A stretch of DNA of 64,000 nt from Pohlia nutans (Eukaryota; Streptophyta; Bryopsida; Bryales; Mniaceae): contig CM040096.1 in NCBI GenBank assembly GCA_022496805.1, forward strand, positions 15,315,501 through 15,379,500, read 5' to 3'. A model generated the notes under the pieces. It saw only the letters and a program-made list of their open reading frames with translations. It had not been told where the DNA came from and ran no database searches. Positions 36,001-47,891 of the stretch are shown one piece after another. The translations under genes were made by a program, and so were the position numbers. How positions within the stretch are numbered: the stretch's first letter is position 1; each line of letters begins with the position of its first letter.

Positions 36001-36394
36001 TAGGGTTAAAAACACTAAGGTCAATGTGATCCGACCCATTTTCGATTCAACTCCGATTTATGAAGGTTCGATAATTCACTAACGAGCCAAAAGAAGAATG
36101 CGGTAAAACTCAAACTGGTACTAAACCCTTGTTTCTCACCGGAATTTCGACGCTGCAAACCCTAATTCAAGTTTTTGTACCAAATCGAAAAGATACGTGA
36201 GTTCGATCCCAATGCATTTGAGATTTATTTTTTTGCACTTACATTTGTGCAGACGGGAGTGCGTCCAGGAAGGCCCTCTCGAACTCCAGAGGTCGTTTTT
36301 GACGCTGCTTGGCCGGACCTGGTCCGACCATGGGCCCTTCCTCCTCCACATTGATTGTTGCCTCGCCATTTAGAGGTTCGCCATCACCTCCCAT
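30060..36394 (-). CDS. CYP71: CYP71/PPWD1-type cyclophilin: WD repeats plus peptidyl-prolyl isomerase domain, 12 exons
   Basis: A nuclear prolyl cis-trans isomerase; Arabidopsis CYP71 binds histone H3 and acts in chromatin silencing, and animal PPWD1 is spliceosome-associated. Exons: 36394-36243, 35132-35047, 34672-34584, 34317-33956, 33690-33615, 32912-32805, 32355-32179, 31791-31574, 31380-31248, 31046-30823, 30456-30303, 30143-30060. The sum is 1863 nt, 620 aa, with consistent phases (Arabidopsis protein about 630 aa). The N-terminal half has WD-type segments, for example [19 protein letters not shown] and [20 protein letters not shown]. The cyclophilin domain runs from about residue 468 to 618 and keeps the six classical active-site residues: R508, F513, Q564, F566, W574 and H579. 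The protein ends NVTVPKS. For exon 5 I chose the acceptor at 33691-33692 because the alternative AG 6 nt further on breaks the frame. Introns hold at least five TTAA elements, yet the coding frame is undamaged. Confidence 0.95.
31928..32167 (+). mobile_element. TTAA element, family B, in CYP71 intron 7
   Basis: It starts TTAACCCTTGGAGGACCAAG and has the family B interior (GGATTCACAGTTTTAAA, CATATTGTGGAAAATATAATT, TTTTATATCACTAGAAC). The right end is decayed (CTTAAGAGGGTAA) and stops about 10 bp inside the intron from the exon 7 splice donor at 32178. Confidence 0.7.
33008..33232 (+). mobile_element. TTAA-bounded family B MITE in CYP71 intron 5
   Basis: Intact TTAA at 33008-33011 and 33229-33232; ends CCCCTAAATGACCAAGG and CTTAGTCCTTTAGGGG. 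This is the cleanest family B copy in the window (225 bp including both TTAA). Confidence 0.85.
33284..33523. mobile_element. TTAA-bounded MITE in CYP71 intron 5, unassigned family
   Basis: TTAA at 33284-33287 and 33520-33523, left end CACTTAAAGGACATACC and right end AATGTCCTTTAAGGG. The interior is not family B. It lies only about 50 bp from the 33008-33232 element. Confidence 0.65.
34746..34969 (-). mobile_element. TTAA element, family B, in CYP71 intron 2
   Basis: It starts TTAACCCCTAAAGGACCAAG, inverted relative to the intron 5 copy, and ends CCTTGGTCCTTTAGGATCCC. The right TTAA and part of the terminal G run are lost. The interior is typical family B. Confidence 0.8.
35772..36009. mobile_element. 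TTAA-bounded MITE, family F, in CYP71 intron 1
   Basis: TTAA at 35772-35775 and 36006-36009; ends CCCCTAAGCGTCTAAAACG and CAGTGGACGCTTAGGG (one G lost). The interior is unlike families A-D. Confidence 0.75.
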
Positions 36395-37253
36395 TGTCAC
36401 AAACGCAGGAATCGAACAAAACTACAGCAATCGAAACACCGCTCTGGAACTACAGCAATCGACGCACGAGGCACGACGTGCAATACTCAAAGAGGAGATA
36501 AGAGGAGTACCGTATTAGGGTTCAGGGTTTACTGTTATCTACCAATCCATGAAGCTGGGATCTAGACTACGGGTACATGAGTTCAGGTATCTTCGTTCTA
36601 AGGCTATTCATTTTATTCGCTCTGTTCCAGAGACTAAGAACCTGTAATGCAGATACTACAAATTATATAAAAGTGTTGATTAAAATATGTCACTTCACTA
36701 AAAATATATTATGTCGCTATCTTAGCATTTATTCTAAAACCAAAAATATACATTTGTATCATTTTGGCAAATTCATCCCCATAAAAATGTTTTTATTGTA
36801 AGTGACAAAAGTTTAAAAATATCCATTAACCATAAAAATGTTTGGTGGTCCTTTAAAGGTTAAAATTAAACTATTTTTCTCATACTAAAAATACCTAAAA
36901 ACAACCTTTTGTTTACACTATGGTGTTATCATTTATCAAGTAGTATTTGCAAGTTGTTATGGTTCAATTTGATGCGATGTTTCTACTTGGATGAATCCCA
37001 AGAACATATTGACAAAATTATGCAAAATTAGGGAGGATATTAGGAGCCACTTTACAAGAAAATAGGATCGGTGGACACTTATTTAAAAATCTTTTGAAAT
37101 GTACATTTGGGACTTATAGTTCCAGTAGTCCAACTTGCCCCCTCAAATAACCTATAATAGTGGCAATATAAGGAAGGTATGGCACTATGAAATTTCCTAC
37201 CCCTGTTTCCAACTTGCTAACTAGCTACCAATTTGAACTTGCTAACTAGCTAC

Positions 37254-37728
37254 CACTTCATGGCAAGGTATGAGACAAAATGTAATACCGTACTTGAAAG
37301 GCAGGATTGGCAAAAAATAATTATAAAAAGAGATGCACAAAGTTTTAGGAAATTATTTCTTCAAAAACAATATTTTTTCTATGGTGAAAATAGAATCTTG
37401 TAGAATATTCACATATTTTAATATAATATTTGCATCAATTCGAAAAAAATAATAAATATTCGGCAAAAACAATATAATATTTGCATTAATTTGACCCTAC
37501 CTTCTGTGTACAATACCACTTTTCCCATCCTCTTACCTACTTCCATGGGCAACTCTTCTCAAACCCATGGAAGTTGAACCTTAGTATGATACTATGTGTA
37601 ATCTCTCATTGTGGTTGTATGTTAGGTGGGTAAATTCTAGTGGTGGGCATGTATGACATCTTCTGCATGAAATGAACACAGACTAAACAGTGTTCAACAT
37701 GTATTGTACTTCTAGATCAACATTCGTA
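37254..37728 (+). repeat. Long dispersed repeat, copy 2
   Basis: It is homologous over its whole length to 20100-20560, in the same orientation, with small insertions (a duplicated AACAATATAATATTTGCAT-like block). It includes the GAAGCCCAAG-core repeat in degenerate form (37315-37510). Confidence 0.75.
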
Positions 37729-38232
37729 ATTTAGTATTACCGAAGACGCATGGAAAGAAGGATGCAAACAAAGAAAGGAGAGAAATCCAAATTGGATCCT
37801 AGAAGAGTTACTAGTGCTCGTAGAAGCCATGCGCGAGGAGTTTATAGAGTACACACATGCAGGTGACAATTGCATATGATCATAGATTAGCAATAAAAAA
37901 AGCAAAGAATTGAGAAGGAATCTTTCCAAAAATATGTTAAGGACATATGAACTAAAATGATACTCTCAGAACAAGGTGAATAACTATGTACTATCCCGGC
38001 CGGGTAACACTTTCTAAGAGAATCATTTTAGTTTACAAAGGTATTTCTTTGCTTTTTACAAATTCTTTGTTCTCTCCTAGCTATTTGATTATTCTACTTC
38101 CTTACACTATTATCTACATCATTCCTACAACTCTACACAAGTTTATACATGATTTCTTTACACAAAGATGGTTATCAACTAGCTCAACAATATTATGGAA
38201 TTTGGAATATTTTATTCTATGTTTAATAAATG

Positions 38233-38376
38233 ACACTAGTAGGATTTTGGTTCTTTATAACTAGTCCTTTGTGACTTACATGGTCCTTTATAACTCAATT
38301 CTTTAGAAAAGAAGTCGTTTTGGACCATTTAAGTCACAAAAGACCAGTTATAAAGGACCAAAATCCTACTAATGTG
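38233..38376. mobile_element. 144-bp hairpin MITE with CACTAGTAGG ends
   Basis: CACTAGTAGGATTTTGGT at the left pairs with ACCAAAATCCTACTAATGTG at the right, and pairing continues through TTTATAACTAGTCCTTTGTG / CACAAAAGACCAGTTATAAA. The flanking 3-mers differ (TGA, ATT), so no target duplication is visible. Confidence 0.7.
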
Positions 38377-38948
38377 ATTTTACCAAGAATCTCTTAAAAA
38401 ATAAAAATAAAAAGTTAGGGAACACGAAAAATAATATATTAAAATCGGGCAGTAACACATAAAAAATGTTAAAACCTATGGCCTTTTTTTTATTTTTTTA
38501 TTTTTTTGGGCAAACTAAGTCAATAGTTTCTTATAAATTTAGGCACCCTTTTAATTATTTATTTTTTGACCAAGCTGTTAGGAAGCTACAATATTTCTAA
38601 TATAAGAATATTGATTCTCCAAGATATTCTACGAATTACAAAAATACTTCCAAAAACCACATATATAGTTTTTGAAGAGGCACTTTAATAGCTAAATACG
38701 CAAGCGGACGGAATGTGTCCATGCTTGCAACTATAATGGAGCAGAGTATCAATTACAAAAGTAGGGGTAACATGTGAATTTTTCTTACAATTAATAATAA
38801 AAAAAATCTTGGTGCATTGAGGTGCATTCAATTCAGTTGGAGCCCAAATGTAAGTGTATTTTGGTGTTCACTGATTATAGTCAAGAACTTCATGAATATA
38901 TTACATCATGAGTGAGTTTGTGGTGTCACTTTCACCAAGCATTCAAGC

Positions 38949-39534
38949 TTAACCCCTAAGTGCCCACAACCCTCTCAAAATCTCAAAAGATGCATTAGAA
39001 AATGCAACTACTTAGAGGGATATTTTGAAATTGATGTATGGATAAAAGTTGTCGTACATTATGAATTTTACATTTTATTCATACAATTAGATCTATGATT
39101 GCAATCACCAGTATTTTTGTATAAATTTTGAAACTTAAAATTCAAAATTCTTTTGTAATTTGATTACGAATAAGATATTAACAATCTGTGAATGAAATTT
39201 GTTGTGATGTGTTGAAATGTAATACTCTAAGTGTAGTGATTTTTGGAGATTTTTTGGTTGCTTGATTTTATGAGTTTATTTTTCCAAGAGCATTTTTGAA
39301 CTAAGATCTTAGAAATTTTTGGTGAATCAATGCAACATGAAATGAGGCATAAAAATTTCACAAATCATCCCCTTTCTAATTGGATCACACATGCATGAAG
39401 CTATCTTGCCATAGAATTTTGTAGTACTTTTTTTTCCTTGCAAGAAGTGCATTACAGATGAGAAAACGAATTTTCACTCTATACATCATCCATACAACAT
39501 CTAGAAAATGGATGGTTGGGCGTTTAGGGGTTAA
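38949..39534 (+). mobile_element. TTAA-bounded MITE, family A, copy 3
   Basis: TTAA at 38949-38952 and 39531-39534; ends CCCCTAAGTGCCCACAACC and GTTGGGCGTTTAGGGG. The interior is collinear with 15361-15936 and 52655-53229 but more diverged. Confidence 0.82.
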
Positions 39535-39699
39535 ATATGGGTAACCTTTTCCGGTCAAACACAATCGAGTTGTCTCTAATTTCTAAGATTCTCCTTTATC
39601 CAAATATTAGAGTTATCCAAAAACAGAACTGGTGTTCAAGGCATTCAAGTGGAGTTCTCTTTCTATAATTATAATTTCCGACAAGCATTGTTCATGAAT

Positions 39700-39870
39700 A
39701 GTTTCCATGGTCGGGGCTCTTGGTTTGGGGGACCGTGTGGGAACTCTCCTCTAGCATTGGGGAGGTCACAAGTTCCACACCCCATGGTAATATAGGGCCT
39801 TGCTTTAGATTATCCTCCAACTCACCACAGACTAGTTTTGCAATCTTCTTGAGTCTAAAGTAAGTTTAAG
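39700..39870 (+). repeat. Possible SINE-like segment with tRNA-type promoter boxes
   Basis: The stretch CTAGCATTGGGGAGGTCACA followed by AGTTCCACACCCC vaguely matches the A-box and B-box spacing of some tRNA-derived SINEs. The B box is imperfect and no tail or target duplication is evident. Confidence 0.25.
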
Positions 39871-40802
39871 GTTTCTTTCCACTTTGAGACACTCTATTGT
39901 ATTACTCATTCACATGTGGTTGTTGCAAATATGGTGGGAGCAACTAATTTGTTATTAGGAACACATTTTCTTTGCACAATTGTCAGTACAAGGAATTTTT
40001 TAGGTATGTGTCTAGTTTATGGAAGCCTAGGGTATGCTCAACTGATTCAATGCTATTGGGCTCCTCTACTTTGAGAAAATTTTGGAAATTCAAGAAACAA
40101 GCATGGAAGGCATGGTTTTTAAAACCCTCAAAATTGGTAAAAAAATCAAAAAGTTCATGCACGTCATCCTAGACTTTCGTACGACTTGAAGCTCTGACTA
40201 TTCTTCAAGGGTTTTAAAATGTAACTCTTCATCAGCATGTTAGTTTTTAATATCAAATATTCTCACATTAATTTTTCATAATGTACAACAATTCAAAAAA
40301 TTAACAATAGAATTAAATAATTATAAATAGCTCGAAAGCATGAAGATTGCAAGACAAGAGGACAACATGCATGACTTTCCCAAAACTTGATTCCCACAAC
40401 AATGCCACAAAGTAGCCCTCCCATTGACTTGAAAATGCATTTCTGTTGCAAACCTCTAAACAAGCATTCCTGTAGACTACTGAATTGGTCTTTAGTGCTC
40501 CCCCACTAATGCCCAGGGCATCTATCAAAGTTTGTTCAAGGTGAAGCACAATTCCTGTCTGTGTGAAGCAACACTCCAACCTTTTGAAGAAACTGCAGCA
40601 TGAATACTCGACAGGTCGTAGTTGTTCAGGTACAAGCCACAGCCGACTTTAATATCAAATATATACATCATGTGTAGAAGTAAAAACCTTCGACAAGTTT
40701 TTGAAACTCTGCTGCAAGTCAAGTTAGAGATGCCTCCAGGGCTCCATTGCAATTTCGTGTATCGTTTTCAGGCATAAGAGATTTTTTTCTTGTCATTTGT
40801 TG

Positions 40803-43800
40803 TTACTTGAACCTCTTCAGCCAGAGTCCAATATTTAGGAATCCTTCGAACTGCGATTGAGGTCTGCATTTGCATGAAGCCAAACCGTAAAGATGCCAGT
40901 AACACCAAATAAATCTACTAATTCATCAATCAGCCAAACGAGTTAATAGAGCATTCCTTTTATTTCAATGCGCCAAATGAAGAGCAATTGACATGGAAAA
41001 ATGTGGAAAAGGGTACCTTTCTAAAGAATGCTGATCTGAAACGACGATAATCTTAGCCTCCAGTCCTCTTGCTCGCAACGCTTGTGCATACTGCAACATT
41101 GAACAATCTGATTTGATGACGACGAATACAATAGTTGCCTATTCTATAACATGTGCTGTACTGCTGTATATGGTTGAGACTAAGATTTGAAAAGTGCTAA
41201 GTAGACTTTCGTCCTAAGCCAGACCAATTGAAGACAATCATTACTGAGAATTGTTTGAGCCTACCTGTAGTCCATTAGGAATTGCAGGTACCCTTCGATC
41301 GTGGGCTCCCAGAATATACAAAGTTGGCACTCTCACCTGCAAGGTTTCAGGAGATTTGCCACATGTTTGAGGAGGCAGCTACAAAAGCTGAACTCACAAA
41401 TTTGCAGCATAGCAATTCCACACAACCATCCCAAAGCTTACTTCCATTGATACTTTCCTGTTTATCCATTGGTTTCAAGTTTCACTGGAAATTTGAGAGG
41501 ATAGAATTGGACCTTGGAAACATGGGCTATGGGTGAGCATTGATAGAGAACACTCAGGTCATTTGCAGAAGGTGCTTCTGAGTAGGTGGTAAGACCTTCT
41601 CTTCCAAAGGCTTCCACATAACACCAATCAGGTATATCAGTGGTGCCCACATTTGAGGCAAGATTGCACACAGGACTTCTTAAGATGCCCGTTCTGAATT
41701 TATCAGGTGCCTGCACACATAAACTCCATGACTAAGTTTTCATAATGCAAAAGAGATCTTGTGCTGATTTTTCCATGTTCAGCTATTATATCTCACAGAA
41801 ACCATCGCATTCTTCAACCCTGGGTTGTATAAATTCGCCTCCCTATTGATGAAACAGACAGTAACATCATAAGAAATCTATACATTCAGAACACCACTGA
41901 CCACTAGTAACTTGTCTGAGTTCACTGACCTGTCCTAAAAGATGTGATACCAAAAAGCCTCCATGGGAACCACCCATTAAAGAAATCTTATTAGGATCTG
42001 CCAATCCAATCTTGATGATTTGATTCAGTGCAGCAAGCACATCGCCCACATCCTGATATTTACATATTTGACAGTCAGAAAAACACACCCTCAATAGGTA
42101 ATAGTATCTATAAGTGAGAAATGCAACTAGAGTTAAATCAAGATACGAACAAAAGTACAAACCCACTAATGATTAAAGACCAGACTCCTGAAACGATATT
42201 AATTATTATAAAAAAATCACTATGAAATCAGAAAGAGACCAATTAAATAAAATTGCATTCTGAAACCTCTACTTAACTCATTTTAAGCTTACTAAAATAT
42301 CGCACCTGCCGACCAATATTTCCAGGAAGGGATTGTAGAGCTTCCTCTCCAAACCCAGTTGATCCCCTGCGTCATTCAAATGATGATCTCAGTATTTAGT
42401 ATTTGTTTGTCCCATCATGACCTTTCTCCTGTCTGCCAGAAACACGATCCACAAAGCTCCCAAATTTGTAAGTCTGCTTGGAGAAACAATAAAACCGGTA
42501 CTGAATACGGCCACGGCACCAGAGCACCTATAATTCACATGGAGAAGGCTGAATCCTAATGCTGAGAGGAATGCTGCCGTCTTCGAGAAGCTTGGTTGTG
42601 CTATAGAATGTGGCCCTCCATGTAAAATCACCAAAAGTGGAGGAAGACTGTTTTGTACCCCGTTTTCACGTCTGCTGTGGGCCTTTTTAATGGAGTTCTT
42701 CCTCCGAGAAACAAAAATGACCTCGAATGGCTGCCTTGCTCCTGTAGACTCGAAACGAAATTCATAAATATCACATTATCAAGCACAATTTGAATTACCG
42801 GGGTGCACAGAACTCAAAATCAAAAAACTGAAGCAGAATCCAAAACCTTGAGGCGAGACTGACTAAGCTTCCGACATACCTTCTGATAGATTACTATTGG
42901 ATTCTGTAAGTGGAACGGGAATCTGGATAATTTTGTAGAACATTTCCTTTAATGATGTCTGCACCTGCAATATGATTAAAACAAGTCATTTTCTGCTTAG
43001 TGCAATTTGCAGTGAGCAGACGTAGAGGCGCGCAGATTTAGGAATATCTTTAGTATATTGAAAGATCAGCTATTGCTTCAAGTGAAACATCAATCAAACA
43101 TCATCCCGTGTTATATTATTTATAGACAATTTTCATAAGCCATCACAATTTTAAAGTTCACAACCCGCCACACTGCTTCAGTTTGTATGAATGACGCAAT
43201 TTTGAAGTAAATGATCTAATTATAATGATCCAATTATGAACCAGTATTTTACTGTGATACATTAGTGACCAAATGTTCAAAGAAGTGAGTCAACACCGAT
43301 TCTATCAAACACGTGCACTTGCTCTAATATTGAGTTAGTTCTAGAATCAACACAAACTAGGCTATCAAATAATGATTGTTAAAAAGTGCAAGATACTAGC
43401 CGTGATTTTAACTAAAATTAACGTCATATTTGTTAAAATGGCGGATTTCAGTGAAATTGGCGCAGTTTCAGTCCGACTGAAACCTCATATCTATACCAAT
43501 CCTAGTTTTCAGAACTCTAGGTTCTTGAAAGTCTAGTTTTCAAGCTCTGGGCTCTTGAATGTCACATTTTGGCGCTCTGAAACACGCCATTATAACAAAT
43601 ATGGCCAATATTGGTTCCAATTCCTGGATGTCACATTAAGAGGAATTCATCAGAGAGGAAACTTCAATAGTGCGAACCTTCTCAGTGACTTTTAGGGACG
43701 GAACGCTGATATTGACCCAGCTCCAATTTTTGTCTGTCTCGACTTGGCTACCAAGCATCAAGTTGTCAGGTTCATTCGGGGAGCTTGCAACTGCAAAATC

Positions 43801-46800
43801 ATCAACCCCATAAAACACAAGGATTTATGACCTTCATAGGTAATAGTCAGGGTACTCAGCAAACCTTGTGCATCTTACTTATACATCCGACTTTTGAAGA
43901 GCTCTTCTGCAGAACATTTGAAGATATCAGAAAAAAATCAGAACACCAAATTCAGGGAACGACACAATTCAACAGTCTCATCAGTGTACCCACGTATAAA
44001 CAATGAATTACAGTATCTATGCATAGCAGTTACAATTGCTAGTACCTAAACTATGGGGCCATCACATAATGCAAATTCGAACAACATCGACGGCTACGAG
44101 GGAAAGTTACCGGCTAGCAAGGAGCTGGATTGCAATCCAAGAAGTCTCCACGAAGATAATGAATTGGCAGGGCTGACCTTTCTAACTTCCCCACTGCACC
44201 AAAACTGAAAAATTAGAATGATTCACATACTCAAAATCAGAAAACTTCAATTGACAGCCTGACATAAATTGTGAAAACTGTCAAGCTCTAACTTCTGTAC
44301 GTGTAAATATTCGAAATTTCCAATCACATACATCAATATGCACCACAGGGAAATTGATGAAGCAATCAGAGCCTATACAGAAATTTTATTAAGAATCAAC
44401 CCTTGATGAATCTGAAGATTGCACTGACCTTTCAATGTCAACAGCAAGAATGACCTCCTGGCTACGCCACACTGAAGAGAGGAACAATATAGAGCTGTCG
44501 GCCAACCATGGGTTGCCAATAAGATCCGCACAATATAGACCAGGGAAATCATCGTTGTTTGCACATTGTACAACTTTAACCTGAAATAATTCGGCACAAT
44601 ATTCTTGCTGAATGACGGAGAAATTAAAATTTTCAATACATACAGTACAATCTAGAAAGACCAGATTCGAGTCATAGAGACAAATTCGTTCGAGTTATAG
44701 AGACAAATTCATTCGAGTTATAGAGACAAGTTCATTCGAGGTTTATTCATTTGAAAATTCTTGAAGGGCATCTTGATTAAGTTTGTTACGAGCAATTAAT
44801 AATAAAGGATATTTGGCCATTATTTCCAAACATCCGATCTATGAAATTTTCACCAGTACGAGGCAATTGTACTGAGCACTTGTGCCAATTTTATTTTCTC
44901 GGTTACTGAAGTAATTGTAAAATAGCTGCAAGCATAAAAAATAGTATAATGGTCTTAGATAACTTTTAAAATCGACCAAATACTCGAACGATCTGAAAAC
45001 ACTGCTCATGGCGAGAGTCGGAGAAATTAAACAAGACAACTTGGCACGAAACAAGAAATTTAATAGAGCTCCCCGGAAGTTCCCTGAACCTTGTCTATGA
45101 CTCTCACCGACAATCTAGTAACCTCCCGATACAGATATTCACACAATTAGTACGAACATTCAGTCTGAACTGTATGAGGTCGAAAACTGTACCACATCTT
45201 TGATCTGGATGGGCGTACTGAAAACCCCATCAACTGGCCAGCTTATCGAATGCAGTGAGTTCGTAGCAGTATGTACCCCACTGTTGACAGCTGCTTGGGA
45301 AGACAAGAACACTAGTAGCTTTCCACTTGGACTGAAAACATTATAAAAACGTCAGATAAGTATGAATTTCTCTGCATGCTTCAAAAGTCGATTTCTCTCC
45401 CTATAACGTTTGTCTTCTAGTTCAATGTAAGTACTAAGATATCGACTAGGGATTTTTTTTTCAAACTTTAAAGGATCAATGCTTCTGAAAGCCCTGAATT
45501 ACGATCATCTTAAAGTTTGAATACTCTACAATATAGGATGCCTAAAGGTAGCCTTGGAACCTTTCAATGTATAACAGGAAAATGTCTAAATGAGAAATTT
45601 GAAGTTCGAAATGACCTAAAACGAGGAAACAGTGCGCTGGTGATGTCTTCAGTTAGCTTGACAGCTGACGCAGCAGGAACCGAAAGTTCTCTGGACCCCA
45701 ACATTCATGGTTAGCAGCTGAATAGGAGCCCATAAAATGCGCAAGAAAGACCAGTTCAGGCCACGAAAGACAAATTATGAAAAATATTGAATTCGATAAA
45801 ATGCGGTACGATAGTTCCATAAACCTGATAAATAATACTCTTCTCAAGATAGTGCATACCTGTCGGGAACTGGAGCCTCAACTGCGTAAAGATAGCAGGG
45901 CTTGTTGTGACAGTATACCATTCCAAGCTTTCTTGGGGTGTTAAAATTAGAAGAGAAGGAGGACCAACCGACGAAAACGAGTTTTCTCTCTCCTCTTGTT
46001 TCTGCAAGATAAGGGGAGGGAGCTGTCACTTGCGGAGCCCACACAACTTGACCAACACTCACGCCTTTAGGAATGCCTTCAACAATCTGCACAGCTCCAC
46101 TGAGAATTAAGATATATCAGAACAATAAGGTCACTTCCTCAATAATAGACGTGAAGTTGATCTTGGTGGAAGTAAAGATCACATGATCAATGTAGTGAAT
46201 ATCTGAGGTTCTCAGTTGGCATTCGATTCCACTTCGTGTCTTTCTTCGTGTTCCTAGAAGTTCTTTCGAGAATATTCCATTATACTTAAGAACGAATCTT
46301 GCATAGGGTCGAATAAAAAAATTACAAAAAAAGTCCCTAGGGGTTAATCTCAAGTAAAGTACAATCACTTGTGGGTCCCTAAAGTACAATCACCCCCTCA
46401 AGCTTTCTGATATAGATTGTAAAGAGCATGCCATTCCGTGTACCTTTCAACATTGACTACAAAAAGTACAGGCCTTCTCTTTCCCGTATAGGTCTCTCCC
46501 CAATCTTCCATCCATTCCCCTTGCCCTTCCCATGCTCCTGCTCCAAGAATATCAGTGTTGCTTTGATTCGACTGTGTATCGCTTTGGCCGAACATCGGTC
46601 TTGGCTTATCAGGTTCCTCTGCTACATACGCAATGCATTCCTCATCTTGGCTCCATGACGCACCTTGAAACCTGTGGATACGTTCTCTAAAAGTTGAGTT
46701 CAGAAGCAGACCTCTTTTGACATTGAACCACAATTCGTTTGGATATGATACGATTAAAACTACGAGTTGAGACGGATGATCGTTCTAAATGTGAACAAAG

Positions 46801-47891
46801 CATTAAATAATTAGTTGTCACTTTAAAGAGATGAAGTAAGCAAATGTACCACTCATCGGTATACACGGAGCCATGCACCGATGCGGGCACATGCATTTCC
46901 TTGAGAAGTTGTCCTTGACCCCAAATCTCAAGCTTGGCCTTGCTTGTTCTATCCTTGGCATCGTTATTACGAACTATCAGTAATTTCGTCCCCGTAGGCG
47001 AAGGAACAACTAGAGAAGCCCCGCTGAGCTCAAATGGGAATGGTGCCCAGCGGCAGTTTGTGGTATTCACAAACTTCACGTCAGGAATAAAAACAGTTGA
47101 CATGAATGTGCGTCTCGAATTGGCAGAGAGATTGATCTGGCTCATCTCCACCATCACGTCAAAACCACCATGTCCTGTGCATAATTCGACAACACAGATT
47201 AGCGTTCCAGCAAGATTAGTAGTCTGAAACTTCATACTGTACTCGATAGAATGGCGGATTTCAGAGAAATTAACGCAATTTCAGTCGCCTGACTAAAACC
47301 TCAGATCTATACCAGTCCTCCTTTTTAGAGCTGCGCACGTGAAACGTCATGATTTTGGCGTTCTGAAACATAAATATGACCATCTGAATAACACAGTGAG
47401 CACACCATATTTAATGAAAACCCAAGGATAAAACAGTGAAGCAGTAAATTAATGCATAATGTTGCGACTGTTGAGTCTGCGCAACATAAAGTGCTTTCAA
47501 GGCTGAGAAATATAGAATATTGGACATTGAAAATCAGAGGTAGAATTATATCACTCCGGAAGATTCTCAACATCCTGTAAATTCCTGTTACAGGTCTACA
47601 TACATGTAACCAGGTAACAGAATCGGGGAACACGCTCCACTGAACGTTTTCGAGCTTCGTACCTCTCCATGAAGAACTGGTCCACGCCTTTTCAATACTT
47701 GGAATCGAAAGAAAAGCTTCCAACAATGTAGCTTCATTGACTTCAGTCGAGCCCGACTTGTCACTTGCATCAAGAGGCCGGCTCTTAACTGCTTCCGATG
47801 CAGGATCCATTGATACACTCAAGTCAAATAATGTTTCCTCTTTCTCGGAAATCTTGAAATGCGCGGTACTTGAATCGAATACATCAGACAT
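40803..47891 (-). CDS. AARE: Acylamino-acid-releasing enzyme (acylaminoacyl peptidase, S9 family), 17 exons
   Basis: A prolyl-oligopeptidase-family serine peptidase that removes N-acylated residues from peptides and helps clear damaged proteins. Exons: 47891-47663, 47174-46850, 46671-46444, 46099-45860, 45690-45616, 45331-45193, 44580-44429, 44193-44111, 43790-43678, 42964-42880, 42741-42528, 42366-42306, 42052-41930, 41710-41513, 41336-41265, 41090-41017, 40863-40803. The sum is 2472 nt, 823 aa, all phases consistent. The N-terminal beta-propeller includes WAPFPFELSGASLVVPSPTG and HGSVYTDEW. The hydrolase domain has HGGPHS (597-602), nucleophile GGSHGG with Ser677, GAHDRRVP with Asp768, and SDQHSLERPQS with His800. 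The chain runs about two residues shorter than I expect just before the catalytic His. An in-frame stop directly precedes the chosen Met at 47891; a start at MDPASEAV 27 codons later is possible. Introns 1 and 9 share a repeat. Confidence 0.93.
43436..43590 (+). repeat. Repeat in AARE intron 9, partner in intron 1
   Basis: AATGGCGGATTTCAGTGAAA, CCTCATATCTATACCA and TTTTGGCGCTCTGAAAC occur here in the same order as at 47246-47370, with small indels. It is direct relative to its partner. No terminal inverted repeats were recognised. Confidence 0.65.
44666..44738 (+). repeat. 23-bp tandem repeat, three copies, in AARE intron 6
   Basis: The unit TTCGAGTTATAGAGACAAAT plus TCA is repeated three times, with single-base differences, followed by a partial TTCGAGG. 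Confidence 0.85.
47246..47370 (+). repeat. Repeat in AARE intron 1, partner in intron 9
   Basis: AATGGCGGATTTCAGAGAAA, CCTCAGATCTATACCAGTCC and TTTTGGCGTTCTGAAAC match 43436-43590 in order and orientation. Confidence 0.65.

Larger units (their letters stand above)
36395..40802. other. Gene-free stretch between CYP71 and AARE
   Basis: The first part must hold the CYP71 promoter (no clear TATA box seen). It then contains a long dispersed repeat (37254-37728), a hairpin with CACTA-like ends (38233-38376), a family A element (38949-39534) and an anonymous AT-rich remainder. The 300 or so bases before 40803 on the minus strand are probably AARE 3' UTR. Confidence 0.55.

Noticed and set aside
36826..36863. 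TTAA element near GGTCCTTTAAAGGTTAA
   Set aside because: There is a single end-like motif without a partner at a plausible distance.
41282..41536. 84-aa plus-strand open frame
   Set aside because: It is antisense to AARE exons 14 and 15, whose catalytic motifs are unmistakable on the minus strand.
46107..46347. TTAA element in AARE intron 3
   Set aside because: Only a right-end-like CCCTAGGGGTTAA at 46335-46347 is visible; no matching left end was found.
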